Source: a virus. From it: DNA of 64,000 nt. The notes beneath the pieces are model-generated. The model was not told the origin of the DNA. It ran no database searches and was given only the letters and a program-made list of their open reading frames with translations. Location of the stretch: the IMG/VR virus record IMGVR_UViG_3300031951_000017, positions 62,001 through 126,000 of that record. One strand, given 5' to 3'. The translations under genes and the position numbers were made by a program. Positions 36,019 to 44,920 of this stretch are shown in pieces (the stretch's first letter is position 1; every line of letters begins with the position of its first letter).

Positions 36019-36628
36019 TTTGTTTATTCTATTTTTGTTGTTAGGTCTAACCCTATACTCACAAAATGATTGTTATATGTATAAATCAAATATAAGATAC
36101 CTTGAGTGTAGTAATGGGTACATCACAACAAACAAATATCCCGTTACGTCTGAAAATAGGTATTTACGTAATCTAAACATTGATTATCTAAGACTAGATT
36201 CAATTAATTACAACATTGAAAAATGTTTAAATGAATTTAGACGAGAATATAATTGTCCACCTCTAACACATTTGAAAATTTTAGATGAATTAGCAAAATT
36301 ACAATGTGATTATAACTATTATAATCATACAACAGGTCATTATAATTCCAAATATGGTGAGGATGTTGGATTAAGAGCTCAATACCTTGGTATAACGACG
36401 TTAAAAAGAGTTGGTGAGGTCTGTATGTACCGACAACATAGTTTGCTTGAATTTCCTAGCTATAAATCAATAAATTTAGACTACGTTAGAGATGTTATGG
36501 ATTACTATTGGTTATCCCCACTTCATAGGAATTGTTTGTTGAATTTAAACTACGTTTACTATGGTTTTTATAACCATTATAATAAGGACACTAAGGAATA
36601 TTATAATGTAATGATTGTAGGGTATTAA
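36008..36628 (+). CDS. Secreted CAP/SCP-domain protein
   Basis: 206 residues. A signal peptide (MKNSLFILFLLLGLTLYSQ, cleavage near YSQ|ND) is of the kind common in Bacteroidota secreted proteins. The rest matches the CAP (SCP/PR-1) fold: LNEFRREYNCPPL, then LQCDYNYYNHTTGHY, YGEDVG, GEVCMYR and SPLHRNCLLNLNYVYYGF, the last corresponding to the CAP3 motif SPGHRxNxLxxxYxxxG. Putative metal-site His residues are present (HTTGH, LHRN). Secreted role in phage is unexpected: host-surface or neighbouring-cell interaction is possible. Convergent with the capsid gene across a terminator. Confidence 0.7.
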   Translation: MKNSLFILFLLLGLTLYSQNDCYMYKSNIRYLECSNGYITTNKYPVTSENRYLRNLNIDYLRLDSINYNIEKCLNEFRREYNCPPLTHLKILDELAKLQCDYNYYNHTTGHYNSKYGEDVGLRAQYLGITTLKRVGEVCMYRQHSLLEFPSYKSINLDYVRDVMDYYWLSPLHRNCLLNLNYVYYGFYNHYNKDTKEYYNVMIVGY

Positions 36629-36630
36629 AT

Positions 36631-36661
36631 AAAAAAAGGTCAGATTAATCTGACCTTTTTT
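36631..36661. terminator. Bidirectional intrinsic terminator
   Basis: A-rich flank, palindrome AAAAAGGTCAGATTAATCTGACCTTTTT and T-run, between the convergent CAP-domain and capsid genes. Stem is a perfect 13-14 bp with a 4-nt loop, and both strands end in T runs. Confidence 0.9.
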
Positions 36662-36678
36662 ATCATTGAAGATTAAGA

Positions 36679-38541
36679 TTATCTTAACTCTCTCAAGTCG
36701 AATGTACGTACACCATCAACTTGGATACGTCCGTAGAAACGGTTGTTAACCATTTTCTTAGCGTAACGTGTCATGATACCCTTGATAGGAGTAAAGTTGA
36801 ATGGGTTATACATAGTTGGAGTTAATTGAAGTGGTACGTATGGAGCGTAGATGTAACCAGTATCCAATAAAGATGTACCCTTATGACCAATCAAAACTGT
36901 GTTTGGTGGGAAGTATGGGTCACGATATACTTGGTAACGACCTGCTAAAGTACCAACTCTTTCAATACCCATGTTGTATTGGTCTTGCTCAGGAGCAGCA
37001 TTTGATACGTGGAAATATTCCAAGTCATCAAAAATCGCACTGATTTCAGAAGATACAACAATCCAGTTAGCACCACCTCTTAGGGTAGACTTGTGGATTT
37101 GAGCAGAGATTTGGTTGATAGCTGTAATCAACGTTTGGTTCCAATCCTTTTGAGTGTAAGGAACTGCGTTATTACCTAGTCTCTTCCATCCGTTGTAATC
37201 CCAACGTAATGTCCAAGCTGCACCTTTACGTAAGTCACGTAAGATTTCACGGTCAATTTCAGCAGCAACTTGCTCAGAAAGTAATGCTGTTAATTCAGCT
37301 TCAGCGTCGATGTTGTGGAACGCAGCCACGTCTTGAGCCATTTCTGGAGACCATTGTGCTCTTAATTTTCTTTCAGTTACAGAAACTGTTACAGACTCTA
37401 AATCGAAAGAAACTTCACCAATTTTGTCTTCAAATTCTAACTCTTCGTATCTACGATAAACAACTTTGAATGCTTGGCCAGCACCAGTAAATGCTGCCCA
37501 GTTAACTGACATACCAGTGTAGCCATCTAAAGTGTCACCAGTACAAGTTAAACATACTGGACATTGTAAATCCACTTCAAGATAGATACAACCATCTTGT
37601 GAACAAATATCCCAATATTTTCCACCTGAACCAGTTGTTGGGAATGATGTAGAACCCCAAGAACCATATTGTACTAAACCTTTACCATATTGTTGAGTAA
37701 CAGCACGGAAAGGAACAATAGAAACACCAGTCAAACATGATGCAGTCCAACCAGATTGAGCAGTAACGTTTGATTGAGCAACAACTCTTAAATCAGAAAG
37801 GAAAGTTTCAGTATCCATTTCGTTTCCGTCAGGACCGATTAATTTACCTTCACCACTTGTTGCGAAACCACACATTTGGATTAACGCTTTTCTGATAACT
37901 TTGTTAGTGTAAGCAGCAGTAGTTGTAGAACCAGTTGTCAAAGCACCATTGTCCCAAGCAACTAAAGTTGCGTTTTGTGTGATTGCAGTCCACTGACCTT
38001 TTGAATAATCAAATAAACCAGCTGGGTCTAAGTTAGGTTCGTTACCTTCATAGAACAAATCATAAAGATTCTTAGTGTAATAATCAGTACCTGCAGTACC
38101 ATTAGCCATTTGTGGGTAACCTGCATCTGGACTTCCAGGATAGTTACCAGGTGAACCTACTGGTGCATAGTGTTGACCTGATGCAGTAGCAGTTGCTCCA
38201 GTGTAACCTTGGATACGTGGTACGAAGTAGAACAATTTACCAATTGGTAAGTTCATAGCTTGTACAGATACGATATCGTTAGCCAACAACTTAGAGAATA
38301 CACGTCTTACGATTGGGAATACGACAGTTTCAAAAGAACCTGAAGAATCTGTAGAAGACGCTTCGTTAATCAAATGTGACGCTTGGTTTTCATACAATTG
38401 TGCAACATTTTCTTTTAGGTGGCCTTTAAGACCTTCTAGGAATCCTAATTTATCCCATTTGTTTATAGTGTCTTCTTTGATAACTTTCAAGTGCTTAAGA
38501 CCGATGTTACCAACTAATCCACTTTCTAATAATGCTCCCAT
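36679..38541 (-). CDS. Major capsid protein, gp23-like
   Basis: 620 residues. Start MGALLESGLVGNIGLKHLKVI and the body VAQSNVTAQSGWT, GEVSFDLESVTVSVTERKLR, MAQDVAAFHNIDAEAELTALLSEQVAAEIDREIL match T4 gp23-type capsid proteins. A probable prohead-protease site is I58-N-E60 before Ala61 (SHLINE-ASSTDS), near T4 gp23's 65. It is about 100 residues longer than T4 gp23 and has a Cys-rich insert (Cys313, 318, 327, 330, 333; CPVCLTC) that may stabilise the capsomer or bind metal. First gene read after the scaffold in the head cluster. Confidence 0.9.
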   Translation of the reverse strand: MGALLESGLVGNIGLKHLKVIKEDTINKWDKLGFLEGLKGHLKENVAQLYENQASHLINEASSTDSSGSFETVVFPIVRRVFSKLLANDIVSVQAMNLPIGKLFYFVPRIQGYTGATATASGQHYAPVGSPGNYPGSPDAGYPQMANGTAGTDYYTKNLYDLFYEGNEPNLDPAGLFDYSKGQWTAITQNATLVAWDNGALTTGSTTTAAYTNKVIRKALIQMCGFATSGEGKLIGPDGNEMDTETFLSDLRVVAQSNVTAQSGWTASCLTGVSIVPFRAVTQQYGKGLVQYGSWGSTSFPTTGSGGKYWDICSQDGCIYLEVDLQCPVCLTCTGDTLDGYTGMSVNWAAFTGAGQAFKVVYRRYEELEFEDKIGEVSFDLESVTVSVTERKLRAQWSPEMAQDVAAFHNIDAEAELTALLSEQVAAEIDREILRDLRKGAAWTLRWDYNGWKRLGNNAVPYTQKDWNQTLITAINQISAQIHKSTLRGGANWIVVSSEISAIFDDLEYFHVSNAAPEQDQYNMGIERVGTLAGRYQVYRDPYFPPNTVLIGHKGTSLLDTGYIYAPYVPLQLTPTMYNPFNFTPIKGIMTRYAKKMVNNRFYGRIQVDGVRTFDLRELR

Positions 38542-38575
38542 TTTTTAATTTGGTTTTTTATTTTTGTGTTTATTT

Positions 38576-40159
38576 TTATTTTATTAACTTTTGCATGATA
38601 TCCTTCATTCTCATGAATTGAGGATTCTCATAAGTTTTAGATTCAATCAAATTGATTGCGGAACCTGTTGAAGGTGTCTTATTGATTTTAGTTTCAACTG
38701 ATTCTTTAACAATTTGACTATCGTTTTTCGATGAAAGTTCATCCTTTATAGTTTTATATAAAGTCTTAGATTCTTTAATTGACTCAGCTCCATCAAAACG
38801 TCTCAAAATGTTAATCTTTTCTTGTTTTGTAGTAGTATGTTCAGTGAACAATCTAGTAGCATAAGCCAAGTTAGAATTAAATACCGCAACTTCGTTAAGT
38901 TTGTCTCTGAATAAATTCAAAGCTTTACGATATTCATCATTCTTAGATTTTAACATTTCAATTTCAGTGTTAACTGATTCAGTTGCTAAATGACGTGGTG
39001 CAGTTCTTGGTTTGTTTAAACCATTTCTACCCCATTTCTTACCATTACCTAGTGTTCTAGCAGCTTCAGTATGTTCACCTTTTTTCGCTTTTGCTGGTGC
39101 TGGTTCATTTTCCTTATTAGGATTTCTCATCGGATTACCAGGTTTTCTTTCAGTTTCAGTACCAGGTTTAACTTTTGGTTTTGCAGGTGCTGTTTTAGTT
39201 TCACCTTCCTTAAACTCAAATTTTGGACCTTTACCCATTCCAACTCCACGAGAACCTTGTTTTTTATCTTCTTTAAATCCTCCTGTAGTTTTCTTGTAAT
39301 TAAACTTTGGTTTACCGAATCCTTTACCTTTAGGTTTGAATCCAATACTTTCATTTGTCATTTCTTCATTTTCTTCGTCGTAATCCTCATCTATTTCTTC
39401 GTCAATTTCTTCATCCATTTCTTCGTCCATTTCTTCGTCCAAAGTAATTTCGTAAATTGTTTCTTCAGATGACATTTCCATGTTGTCCATCTCATCCATT
39501 TCATCAATCTCATCAATATAAGACTCTTGGAATTCGTTATCAAACTCGAATTCGTCATCATCATTATTATTATCTAAATTGTCATTGTCTGACACATTAG
39601 ATATTGCAGAAAGAAGTTCATCCATTTCTTCTGGAGTAAACTCTTCAGATTCGAACATTTCTTCGTTTGATTCCATTTCGTTAAGTTTGTTTTTTGGATT
39701 TTTAGTAACTGACTCACCCATTTTGATTAGGTAATTTTTATCAGTGTTATTATCTGATAATGAGATAGTATCGTCACTATTTTTTTTAATAATGATACCA
39801 TCATCCTCACCCATTTCCATGAATGCTTTGATAACGTCTGACATAGGGGCATTTGTTAAATCTTTAACAACTTCCTCTTCATCGTCAACTGACAAATCAA
39901 CATCTGTATCGTCTATATCTGTATCCTCTACATTATCAATATCAACCTCATCGGTATCCATTGTTGCAGCATCATCAACATCCATAGTGTCAACATCAAT
40001 TTCTTCGTCGTCTTGTTCCTTTAAGGATTCTTTTACTAGTTCATTGATTTCTTCCTTCATTGTTGAAGCAAGTATTCCTTTTGCATTCTCAGCGATTACA
40101 TCTTCCAAATTTTTCATTTGGAGTACCGCTTCTTCGACTAATGATTTTTTATCACTCAT
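38576..40159 (-). CDS. Prohead scaffold or core protein, gp22-like
   Basis: 527 residues. The N-terminal half is extremely acidic (DDEEIDVDTMDVDD; repeated EEMDEEIDEE-type segments) and the C-terminal half basic and helical, with a Pro/Lys linker (PAKPKVKPGTE, then KPGNPMRNP). T4 gp22 is an acidic helical core protein encoded between gp21 and gp23, and this gene occupies that place. The linker word recurs in the gene at 49882-50727. The C-terminus carries coiled-coil segments (TEIEMLKSKNDEYRKAL). Longer than T4 gp22 (269 residues). Confidence 0.75.
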   Translation of the reverse strand: MSDKKSLVEEAVLQMKNLEDVIAENAKGILASTMKEEINELVKESLKEQDDEEIDVDTMDVDDAATMDTDEVDIDNVEDTDIDDTDVDLSVDDEEEVVKDLTNAPMSDVIKAFMEMGEDDGIIIKKNSDDTISLSDNNTDKNYLIKMGESVTKNPKNKLNEMESNEEMFESEEFTPEEMDELLSAISNVSDNDNLDNNNDDDEFEFDNEFQESYIDEIDEMDEMDNMEMSSEETIYEITLDEEMDEEMDEEIDEEIDEDYDEENEEMTNESIGFKPKGKGFGKPKFNYKKTTGGFKEDKKQGSRGVGMGKGPKFEFKEGETKTAPAKPKVKPGTETERKPGNPMRNPNKENEPAPAKAKKGEHTEAARTLGNGKKWGRNGLNKPRTAPRHLATESVNTEIEMLKSKNDEYRKALNLFRDKLNEVAVFNSNLAYATRLFTEHTTTKQEKINILRRFDGAESIKESKTLYKTIKDELSSKNDSQIVKESVETKINKTPSTGSAINLIESKTYENPQFMRMKDIMQKLIK

Positions 40160-40172
40160 TTTATGTTTTCTT

Positions 40173-40180
40173 TATAAATA
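40173..40180 (-). promoter_or_regulatory. TATTTATA element (late-type motif)
   Basis: TATTTATA on the coding strand, 13 nt before the scaffold gene and downstream of a terminator, as expected for a promoter of the scaffold-capsid unit. Confidence 0.45.
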
Positions 40181-40244
40181 TGTTATTTTTTATAAAAAAT
40201 TAATTTTTGATTAATTCTAGATAATAAATATGTTATAAAATAAA

Positions 40245-40268
40245 AAAAGGAGGTAAAAACCTCCTTTT
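40245..40268 (-). terminator. Intrinsic terminator
   Basis: 9-bp stem AAAAGGAGG/CCTCCTTTT with a 6-nt loop, followed by T-rich sequence on the minus strand. It ends the upstream protease/DUF4494-like transcription unit before the scaffold gene. Confidence 0.85.
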
Positions 40269-40292
40269 GAAAACATTAAATACGATTATAAT

Positions 40293-40508
40293 TTATTCGA
40301 AAATCTCATCGATTTTACTTTCAGCAACTGAAGTAATTCTCCAATCATAACTAAAGGATTCATACGCTTTAGTAACTTTTGCCTCCACGTCTGTTACATT
40401 ATAACCCTTTACGAGTTTTTCTTCTCTTACCTTTTTAATTTTTCCTGAGTTTTCATCTGGCAAATCATACTGAATTTTTGCCACAAAATATTTTTCGTCC
40501 ATTTCCAT
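40293..40508 (-). CDS. DUF4494-like small protein
   Basis: 71 residues. YFVAKIQYDLPDENSGKIKKVREEKLVKGYNVTDVEAKV and WRITSVAESKIDEIFE, given here in pieces, fit the DUF4494 family of Bacteroidota phages and mobile elements (basic strand, VxxAE helix, strand, IDEIF end). Function unknown. Located between the prohead protease and a terminator. Confidence 0.6.
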   Translation of the reverse strand: MEMDEKYFVAKIQYDLPDENSGKIKKVREEKLVKGYNVTDVEAKVTKAYESFSYDWRITSVAESKIDEIFE

Positions 40509-40542
40509 AATTTATTTTTTTAAAAATATACGACAATTAAAA

Positions 40543-41280
40543 TTACCTATCAAGGTATGCGGAAAGTTTTTTCATTAAATCTAAAGATTTATTTGCAGAA
40601 TCTTCACCACCTGTTAGAGTTCTAGATGCTTTCATTTTGTTTTCCTCATCTAAATTCTCCTCAAAATTATTTCTATCCTCAGGATTTGAGAATAAATAAG
40701 CCCCGGGTGTTGATGGGGAGGATACTAGGTCAAAACATATTAATTCAAAATCATCTTGTACTTCATTTTGTTCTCCGACCTTTTTTAATGACCCTACACC
40801 ACGAGAAGAAATACCAAGGGTTACACCTTGTCTTAAATAATTTGCGGCTAAATCTCCTTTAGTTGAACAGATACCTCTTTCATGAAAACCTGGTGAGGTT
40901 AACAATCTTAATTTACCCATTAAAATCTTACCATCCCACCACACATCTGTTATGATGTGTGCAACTCTATCTAAATCTATTAATGATGATTCAGGGTGAT
41001 TCAACTCAGAAAGTGAAACACCCTTAGCAATCATTTTTTTATAGTTCTCAGCTTCTCTTTTAAGAATTTTTTCAGGGTAAACCCTTCCGTTTCTATTTGG
41101 AGTATTATATTTCTGTAGTACTGCGTAAAACTCAAATGGTTTAGAGTAATCTAAAAAATTTTTATTTTCTTTTATTATCTCAGCATTTCCATTTTCTCTA
41201 GGGTTGATGTATCCTGCGTCGTATTCAATTAGGATACCTTTTCCAGAATCAGTAGGTCCTAATATTTTTAAATTATTCAT
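40543..41280 (-). CDS. Prohead core protease, gp21-like
   Basis: 245 residues. Motifs of the T4 gp21/U9 serine protease family: NRNGRVYPEKIL, catalytic His95 in LSELNHPESS, and Ser158/159 in LGISSRGVG. It lies between portal-side genes and scaffold/capsid genes as in T4. It cleaves scaffold and capsid after [I/L]-x-E. The C-terminal acidic tail is dispensable-looking. A TATTTATA element is 14 nt upstream. Confidence 0.88.
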   Translation of the reverse strand: MNNLKILGPTDSGKGILIEYDAGYINPRENGNAEIIKENKNFLDYSKPFEFYAVLQKYNTPNRNGRVYPEKILKREAENYKKMIAKGVSLSELNHPESSLIDLDRVAHIITDVWWDGKILMGKLRLLTSPGFHERGICSTKGDLAANYLRQGVTLGISSRGVGSLKKVGEQNEVQDDFELICFDLVSSPSTPGAYLFSNPEDRNNFEENLDEENKMKASRTLTGGEDSANKSLDLMKKLSAYLDR

Positions 41281-41294
41281 CTTATATTTTTTAT

Positions 41295-41302
41295 TATAAA
41301 TA
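41295..41302 (-). promoter_or_regulatory. TATTTATA element (late-type motif)
   Basis: TATTTATA on the coding strand, 14 nt before the prohead protease gene. Confidence 0.4.
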
Positions 41303-41304
41303 TA

Positions 41305-41757
41305 TTAATTACGAATAACTTCAAAGTCCTCTTTTTTAGAAATAGAAAAATTGAAATGTTTATTGTTTTTTAGACAATATTTTATAACTGAATCAGTAAT
41401 CTTTTTCATATGATTTTTTAATTCTAAACATTTAAAATCATAGTGTTTAGTTGTGTAAAATACACATTCTAGATTCATAAAAGACTTTTTACCAAACATC
41501 ACCCCACTAGACCTCAAATCCATATCACATATAAAATTTGATTCAAATAAATTTCTATCAATTAAATCACCTATTGTTAATTTAATTGTTCTAGTAAGAT
41601 GATTAATTATTTTTTCAGCGTTTTCTATGAAATCTTTTGGTTCTACCCAAGATTGAATGTTTAGATATACTGATTTAAGATTTTTAAAATCTACTGTTCC
41701 GTAACTTACTTTAAATGACTTATAACCTGTAAGTTTAATACTTTTTCCTTTTTTCAT
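41305..41757 (-). CDS. Hypothetical protein in head cluster
   Basis: 150 residues, basic, with FKVSYGTVDFKNLKSVYLN and LELKNHMKKITDSVIKYCLK. No membrane segment and no family recognised. Sits between the prohead protease and a helical protein gene. Confidence 0.55.
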   Translation of the reverse strand: MKKGKSIKLTGYKSFKVSYGTVDFKNLKSVYLNIQSWVEPKDFIENAEKIINHLTRTIKLTIGDLIDRNLFESNFICDMDLRSSGVMFGKKSFMNLECVFYTTKHYDFKCLELKNHMKKITDSVIKYCLKNNKHFNFSISKKEDFEVIRN

Positions 41758-41823
41758 TAACCATTTTAATACTTGTTTATTTGTATCAAAATATAGTTAA
41801 CAATTATAAAAAAAACAAAAATT

Positions 41824-42528
41824 TTAAAGATTATTAAATAATTGACGCAATTTCATTAAATTAATCTGATTTTTTGGTTCAGTTTTAATTCTCTCAATTG
41901 TCTCAGTTATTTTTTCTTTAGTTGGTGTGTCTGAAATAGAGACCAATTCGTCTAATTTTTCAATAGTCATTTCAGATAATAAATCGTATTTAGATACTAT
42001 TTCAGATTCAGTTAGTGTCAAATACTTATTTAAAGTTTTTAGTTCATTTTCAGATAAATCTGACAAATACTCCTTAGTAGTGTTTTCGGCTATCTCATAA
42101 ACTTTATTTAAAGGTATACTAGGTGTGTCAGTTTTTTTATCCTTTAAAATAATTTTTTTAGTTATTGTTTTTTTTGCCTCTAAAATTTTCTCAATATCCA
42201 AATCCTCATTAAAAATATTATCTATAATCTCATATGTGTTAGACTCAGTGGGAATTTCCTTTACCCAACTCTCAAGTTGTAAAATTTTTTTGGAGTTAAA
42301 ATTTAATTTCTCAAATTGTCTGATACACTCATTAATGAATAAATCTGCATCGTTTGGATTTAGTCCTCTTTTTCTATCCATAATATCGTAAAGATAAAAT
42401 GCTTTTGCAATATTTTTATCCTCTAAAACTAAAGACTTAAAAGTTTTAATCTTGTCTTTAAAGGTGTTATCAGACATAGATTCAACTAGAATCTTCTCAA
42501 CTTTTGATTTTATTAGACCTATTTTCAT
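41824..42528 (-). CDS. Helical hypothetical protein with L-V-E/S leader
   Basis: 234 residues. N-terminus MKIGLIKSKVEKILVESMS is a basic leader that ends in L-V-E before Ser, matching the gp21 cleavage consensus. The remainder is strongly helical and charged (LSENELKTLNKYLTLTESEI). Could be an internal head protein processed during maturation. TATTTATA element 9 nt upstream. Confidence 0.55.
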   Translation of the reverse strand: MKIGLIKSKVEKILVESMSDNTFKDKIKTFKSLVLEDKNIAKAFYLYDIMDRKRGLNPNDADLFINECIRQFEKLNFNSKKILQLESWVKEIPTESNTYEIIDNIFNEDLDIEKILEAKKTITKKIILKDKKTDTPSIPLNKVYEIAENTTKEYLSDLSENELKTLNKYLTLTESEIVSKYDLLSEMTIEKLDELVSISDTPTKEKITETIERIKTEPKNQINLMKLRQLFNNL

Positions 42529-42537
42529 TTTTTTATT

Positions 42538-42545
42538 TATAAATA
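42538..42545 (-). promoter_or_regulatory. TATTTATA element (late-type motif)
   Basis: TATTTATA on the coding strand, 9 nt before the helical protein gene. Confidence 0.4.
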
Positions 42546-42563
42546 TATCAATTTACGATTAAA

Positions 42564-44918
42564 TTATTGTGGACAAACTCCACCAATACAAGCCCCGTAA
42601 AAAGCCACTGCCATATTAGCCGTTAATCCGCTTATATTACCAACTTTACAATATTTTGGAGTTCCGCTATTTGCCGGAACTACTTCATTTTTGGTATTTC
42701 CATTACATTGCGTAAATGTAATAACACCTGTAGTTTGTCCAGTGTTGACAACTTTAAAACATAAACAATTACTTGTTGGTGTCACGGTTGGTACTGGATT
42801 AAAAGATTGTGTAGGTGTTATAGTCCTTGTTGGTGTTGGAGTACTTGTTCTTGTCGCTGTGGGTGTTGGTGTTAATGCACATTGATTATTTACACATAAC
42901 CCTAAAGTTTGTTTTATAATTCCTGACACATTTGGTACACTACTAGCACAGAAATTAGAAGTTGTGGTATTGGCACCAACTACAATATTAGTGCTTTGAT
43001 TTGAACAATTGGTATAAGTTACTACTATCGCACTTGTTGTTGTATTTTGTAAACGATGACACAAACAATTATATGTTGGTGTTGGTGTACTTGTTCTAGT
43101 TGGTGTTGGTGTGCTTGTTCTAGTTGGTGTTGGACTTCCTGTCCTTGTTGGAGTATTTGTTAAGGTTGGGGTTATTCCAGGTGTTGTAGTTCTAGTTGGG
43201 GTATTCGTTAAAGTTGGGGTTGCCGTTCTAGTTGGGGTCGCTGTTCTAGTTGGAGTTGCCGTTCTAGTTGGAGTTGCCGTTCTAGTCAATGTTGGTGTTG
43301 GTGTTGGTGCTGGTGAACAATTTCCGTTTACACAAGTCCCGACATATAATACTTGGAGTCCTGTAGTAACTACTGGTAGTTGTCTAGCACAGAAATTATT
43401 ACTAAATGAATTTGGTAATACAAAAGTATTAGATGCCCCTCCATTACACCCTAAATAAGAAAAAGTTTTTGTGGTTACGGTATTGTTCCTCACACGATAA
43501 CAAATACAGACGTTTGTAGGTGTTAAAGTAGGTGTTCTTGATGGTGTTGAGGTATTTGTTGGTGTTAATCCAAATGTATTTGTCGGGGTTACAGTTCTAG
43601 TTAGCGTTGGTGTTGGTGTCGGATATAGTTGACAAGAATTATTTAAACAAGAGCCCACCGTATTAATTATAATACCTGACATATTTTGTACAGATTTCGC
43701 ACAAAAATTATTACTTGTAAAATTAGATGGTACTATGATTGTTGTTAAAACATTATTACAATTGGTATATGTGACATTTTTTGTTGTTGTTGTCGTATTT
43801 TGTAAATTATAACATAAACAACTATTGGTACTTGTTGGAGTTGCGGTTCTAGTTGGAGTTGCGGTTAATGTTGGTGTAGTTGTTTTTGTCGGTGTAGGTG
43901 TAGGTGTCTTAGTTACAGTAGGTGTTGCACTTGCGGTTCTAGTTGGAGTAACTGTTTTAGTCGGAGTTACCGTTGGTGTTAAGGTTTTGGTGCTAGTTAC
44001 CGTTGGTGTTGGGGTTACAAATACAGGAATGTCTTTAACTTGTTGGTATCCATATATCATATAACCCTTTAGCTCTATATTACTTTTTGCGGGAGACACC
44101 CAATTATCGTAAGCATTTTTAAAATTTAGATATGCCTGTTCAAATCCAAACTCCTCAAAGTATGAGTGCATATATGAAGTTCCACCATGATAAATTATTA
44201 TTATTTCAACATTCCTATTTGACCCTGATGCCGCATAACCTAATAATTCTAATTCTTCATCAATTGTGGTTAATCCATAATTTGTGGTTGCCGTAAATTG
44301 ATTGGTTGTTATGTAACAAGTTAACAAAATCCTATCTGTTCTATTAACTAAAAACGTGGAAATTTGTGATGGGGTATAAGCCGAAGTCTCATCCCTTATC
44401 AGTCCAATATAAGCATCAAAAGTAACATTAGTACCTGATGTAACTGCAGACACTTGTAACATTTCATCCCTATATGTTAAAAACGGAACTGTCCCAACAT
44501 TATCAGGATAATTCCAAAATTCATTCTCTAAATTAAATACATTAAAAGTTTCTGCCGAACTAGTACAACCCGTATTAAAGAAATAACGTGAATTATTTCC
44601 AGTTGTTCCAGTACCAACCAAAGTATTACTACTACCCCCAATACCACCAACTTCCAATACTCCCGATTCTCTAACAGAAACGTTATAAGCCCTAACATTT
44701 GTACGACCTGAACTACTAGCTAATATGGGTGTTAAATCATAAAAATATAACGCATTAAAACCAAAATATTCTGTGAATATTTTTAAATTATTTTTTTCTG
44801 AACCATTATTAATTATTGTATCATAGTCATTTACATATAACCCTTTGAACTGAATCAATGGGGTACTAGATGGTGTTGGTGTTAGGGGTATTGTTCCCGT
44901 CGGGAGTGGAGTTGACAT
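42564..44918 (-). CDS. Decoration or fibre protein: four Cys-rich repeats on Pro-Thr stalks
   Basis: 784 residues. Residues 1-300 form a domain that could be an enzyme-like or lectin-like barrel (GLYVNDYDTIINNG, IIIIYHGGTSYMHSYFEEFGFE) but is not assigned. The rest alternates Pro-Thr tracts with four homologous Cys-rich units of about 65 residues (about 364-431, 471-534, 616-678, 716-784), each beginning C-x-C and ending with two further Cys. Six Cys per unit suggest three disulfides, but the protein lacks a signal peptide. Position between portal and prohead protease hints at a head decoration. Confidence 0.7.
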   Translation of the reverse strand: MSTPLPTGTIPLTPTPSSTPLIQFKGLYVNDYDTIINNGSEKNNLKIFTEYFGFNALYFYDLTPILASSSGRTNVRAYNVSVRESGVLEVGGIGGSSNTLVGTGTTGNNSRYFFNTGCTSSAETFNVFNLENEFWNYPDNVGTVPFLTYRDEMLQVSAVTSGTNVTFDAYIGLIRDETSAYTPSQISTFLVNRTDRILLTCYITTNQFTATTNYGLTTIDEELELLGYAASGSNRNVEIIIIYHGGTSYMHSYFEEFGFEQAYLNFKNAYDNWVSPAKSNIELKGYMIYGYQQVKDIPVFVTPTPTVTSTKTLTPTVTPTKTVTPTRTASATPTVTKTPTPTPTKTTTPTLTATPTRTATPTSTNSCLCYNLQNTTTTTKNVTYTNCNNVLTTIIVPSNFTSNNFCAKSVQNMSGIIINTVGSCLNNSCQLYPTPTPTLTRTVTPTNTFGLTPTNTSTPSRTPTLTPTNVCICYRVRNNTVTTKTFSYLGCNGGASNTFVLPNSFSNNFCARQLPVVTTGLQVLYVGTCVNGNCSPAPTPTPTLTRTATPTRTATPTRTATPTRTATPTLTNTPTRTTTPGITPTLTNTPTRTGSPTPTRTSTPTPTRTSTPTPTYNCLCHRLQNTTTSAIVVTYTNCSNQSTNIVVGANTTTSNFCASSVPNVSGIIKQTLGLCVNNQCALTPTPTATRTSTPTPTRTITPTQSFNPVPTVTPTSNCLCFKVVNTGQTTGVITFTQCNGNTKNEVVPANSGTPKYCKVGNISGLTANMAVAFYGACIGGVCPQ
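43081..43310 (-). repeat. Pro-Thr/Arg coding repeats with exact 18-bp copies
   Basis: TPTRTA-type tract. Two identical adjacent 18-bp units (43243-43260 and 43261-43278) and a near-identical one before them (43225-43242) encode RTATPT-like words. In-frame length variation is likely. Confidence 0.85.
43825..44020 (-). repeat. Pro-Thr coding minisatellite
   Basis: Run of TPTxT-coding units linking the N-terminal domain to the first Cys-rich unit. Similar shorter runs at 42780-42880 and 43510-43620. Confidence 0.8.
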
Positions 44919-44920
44919 TT

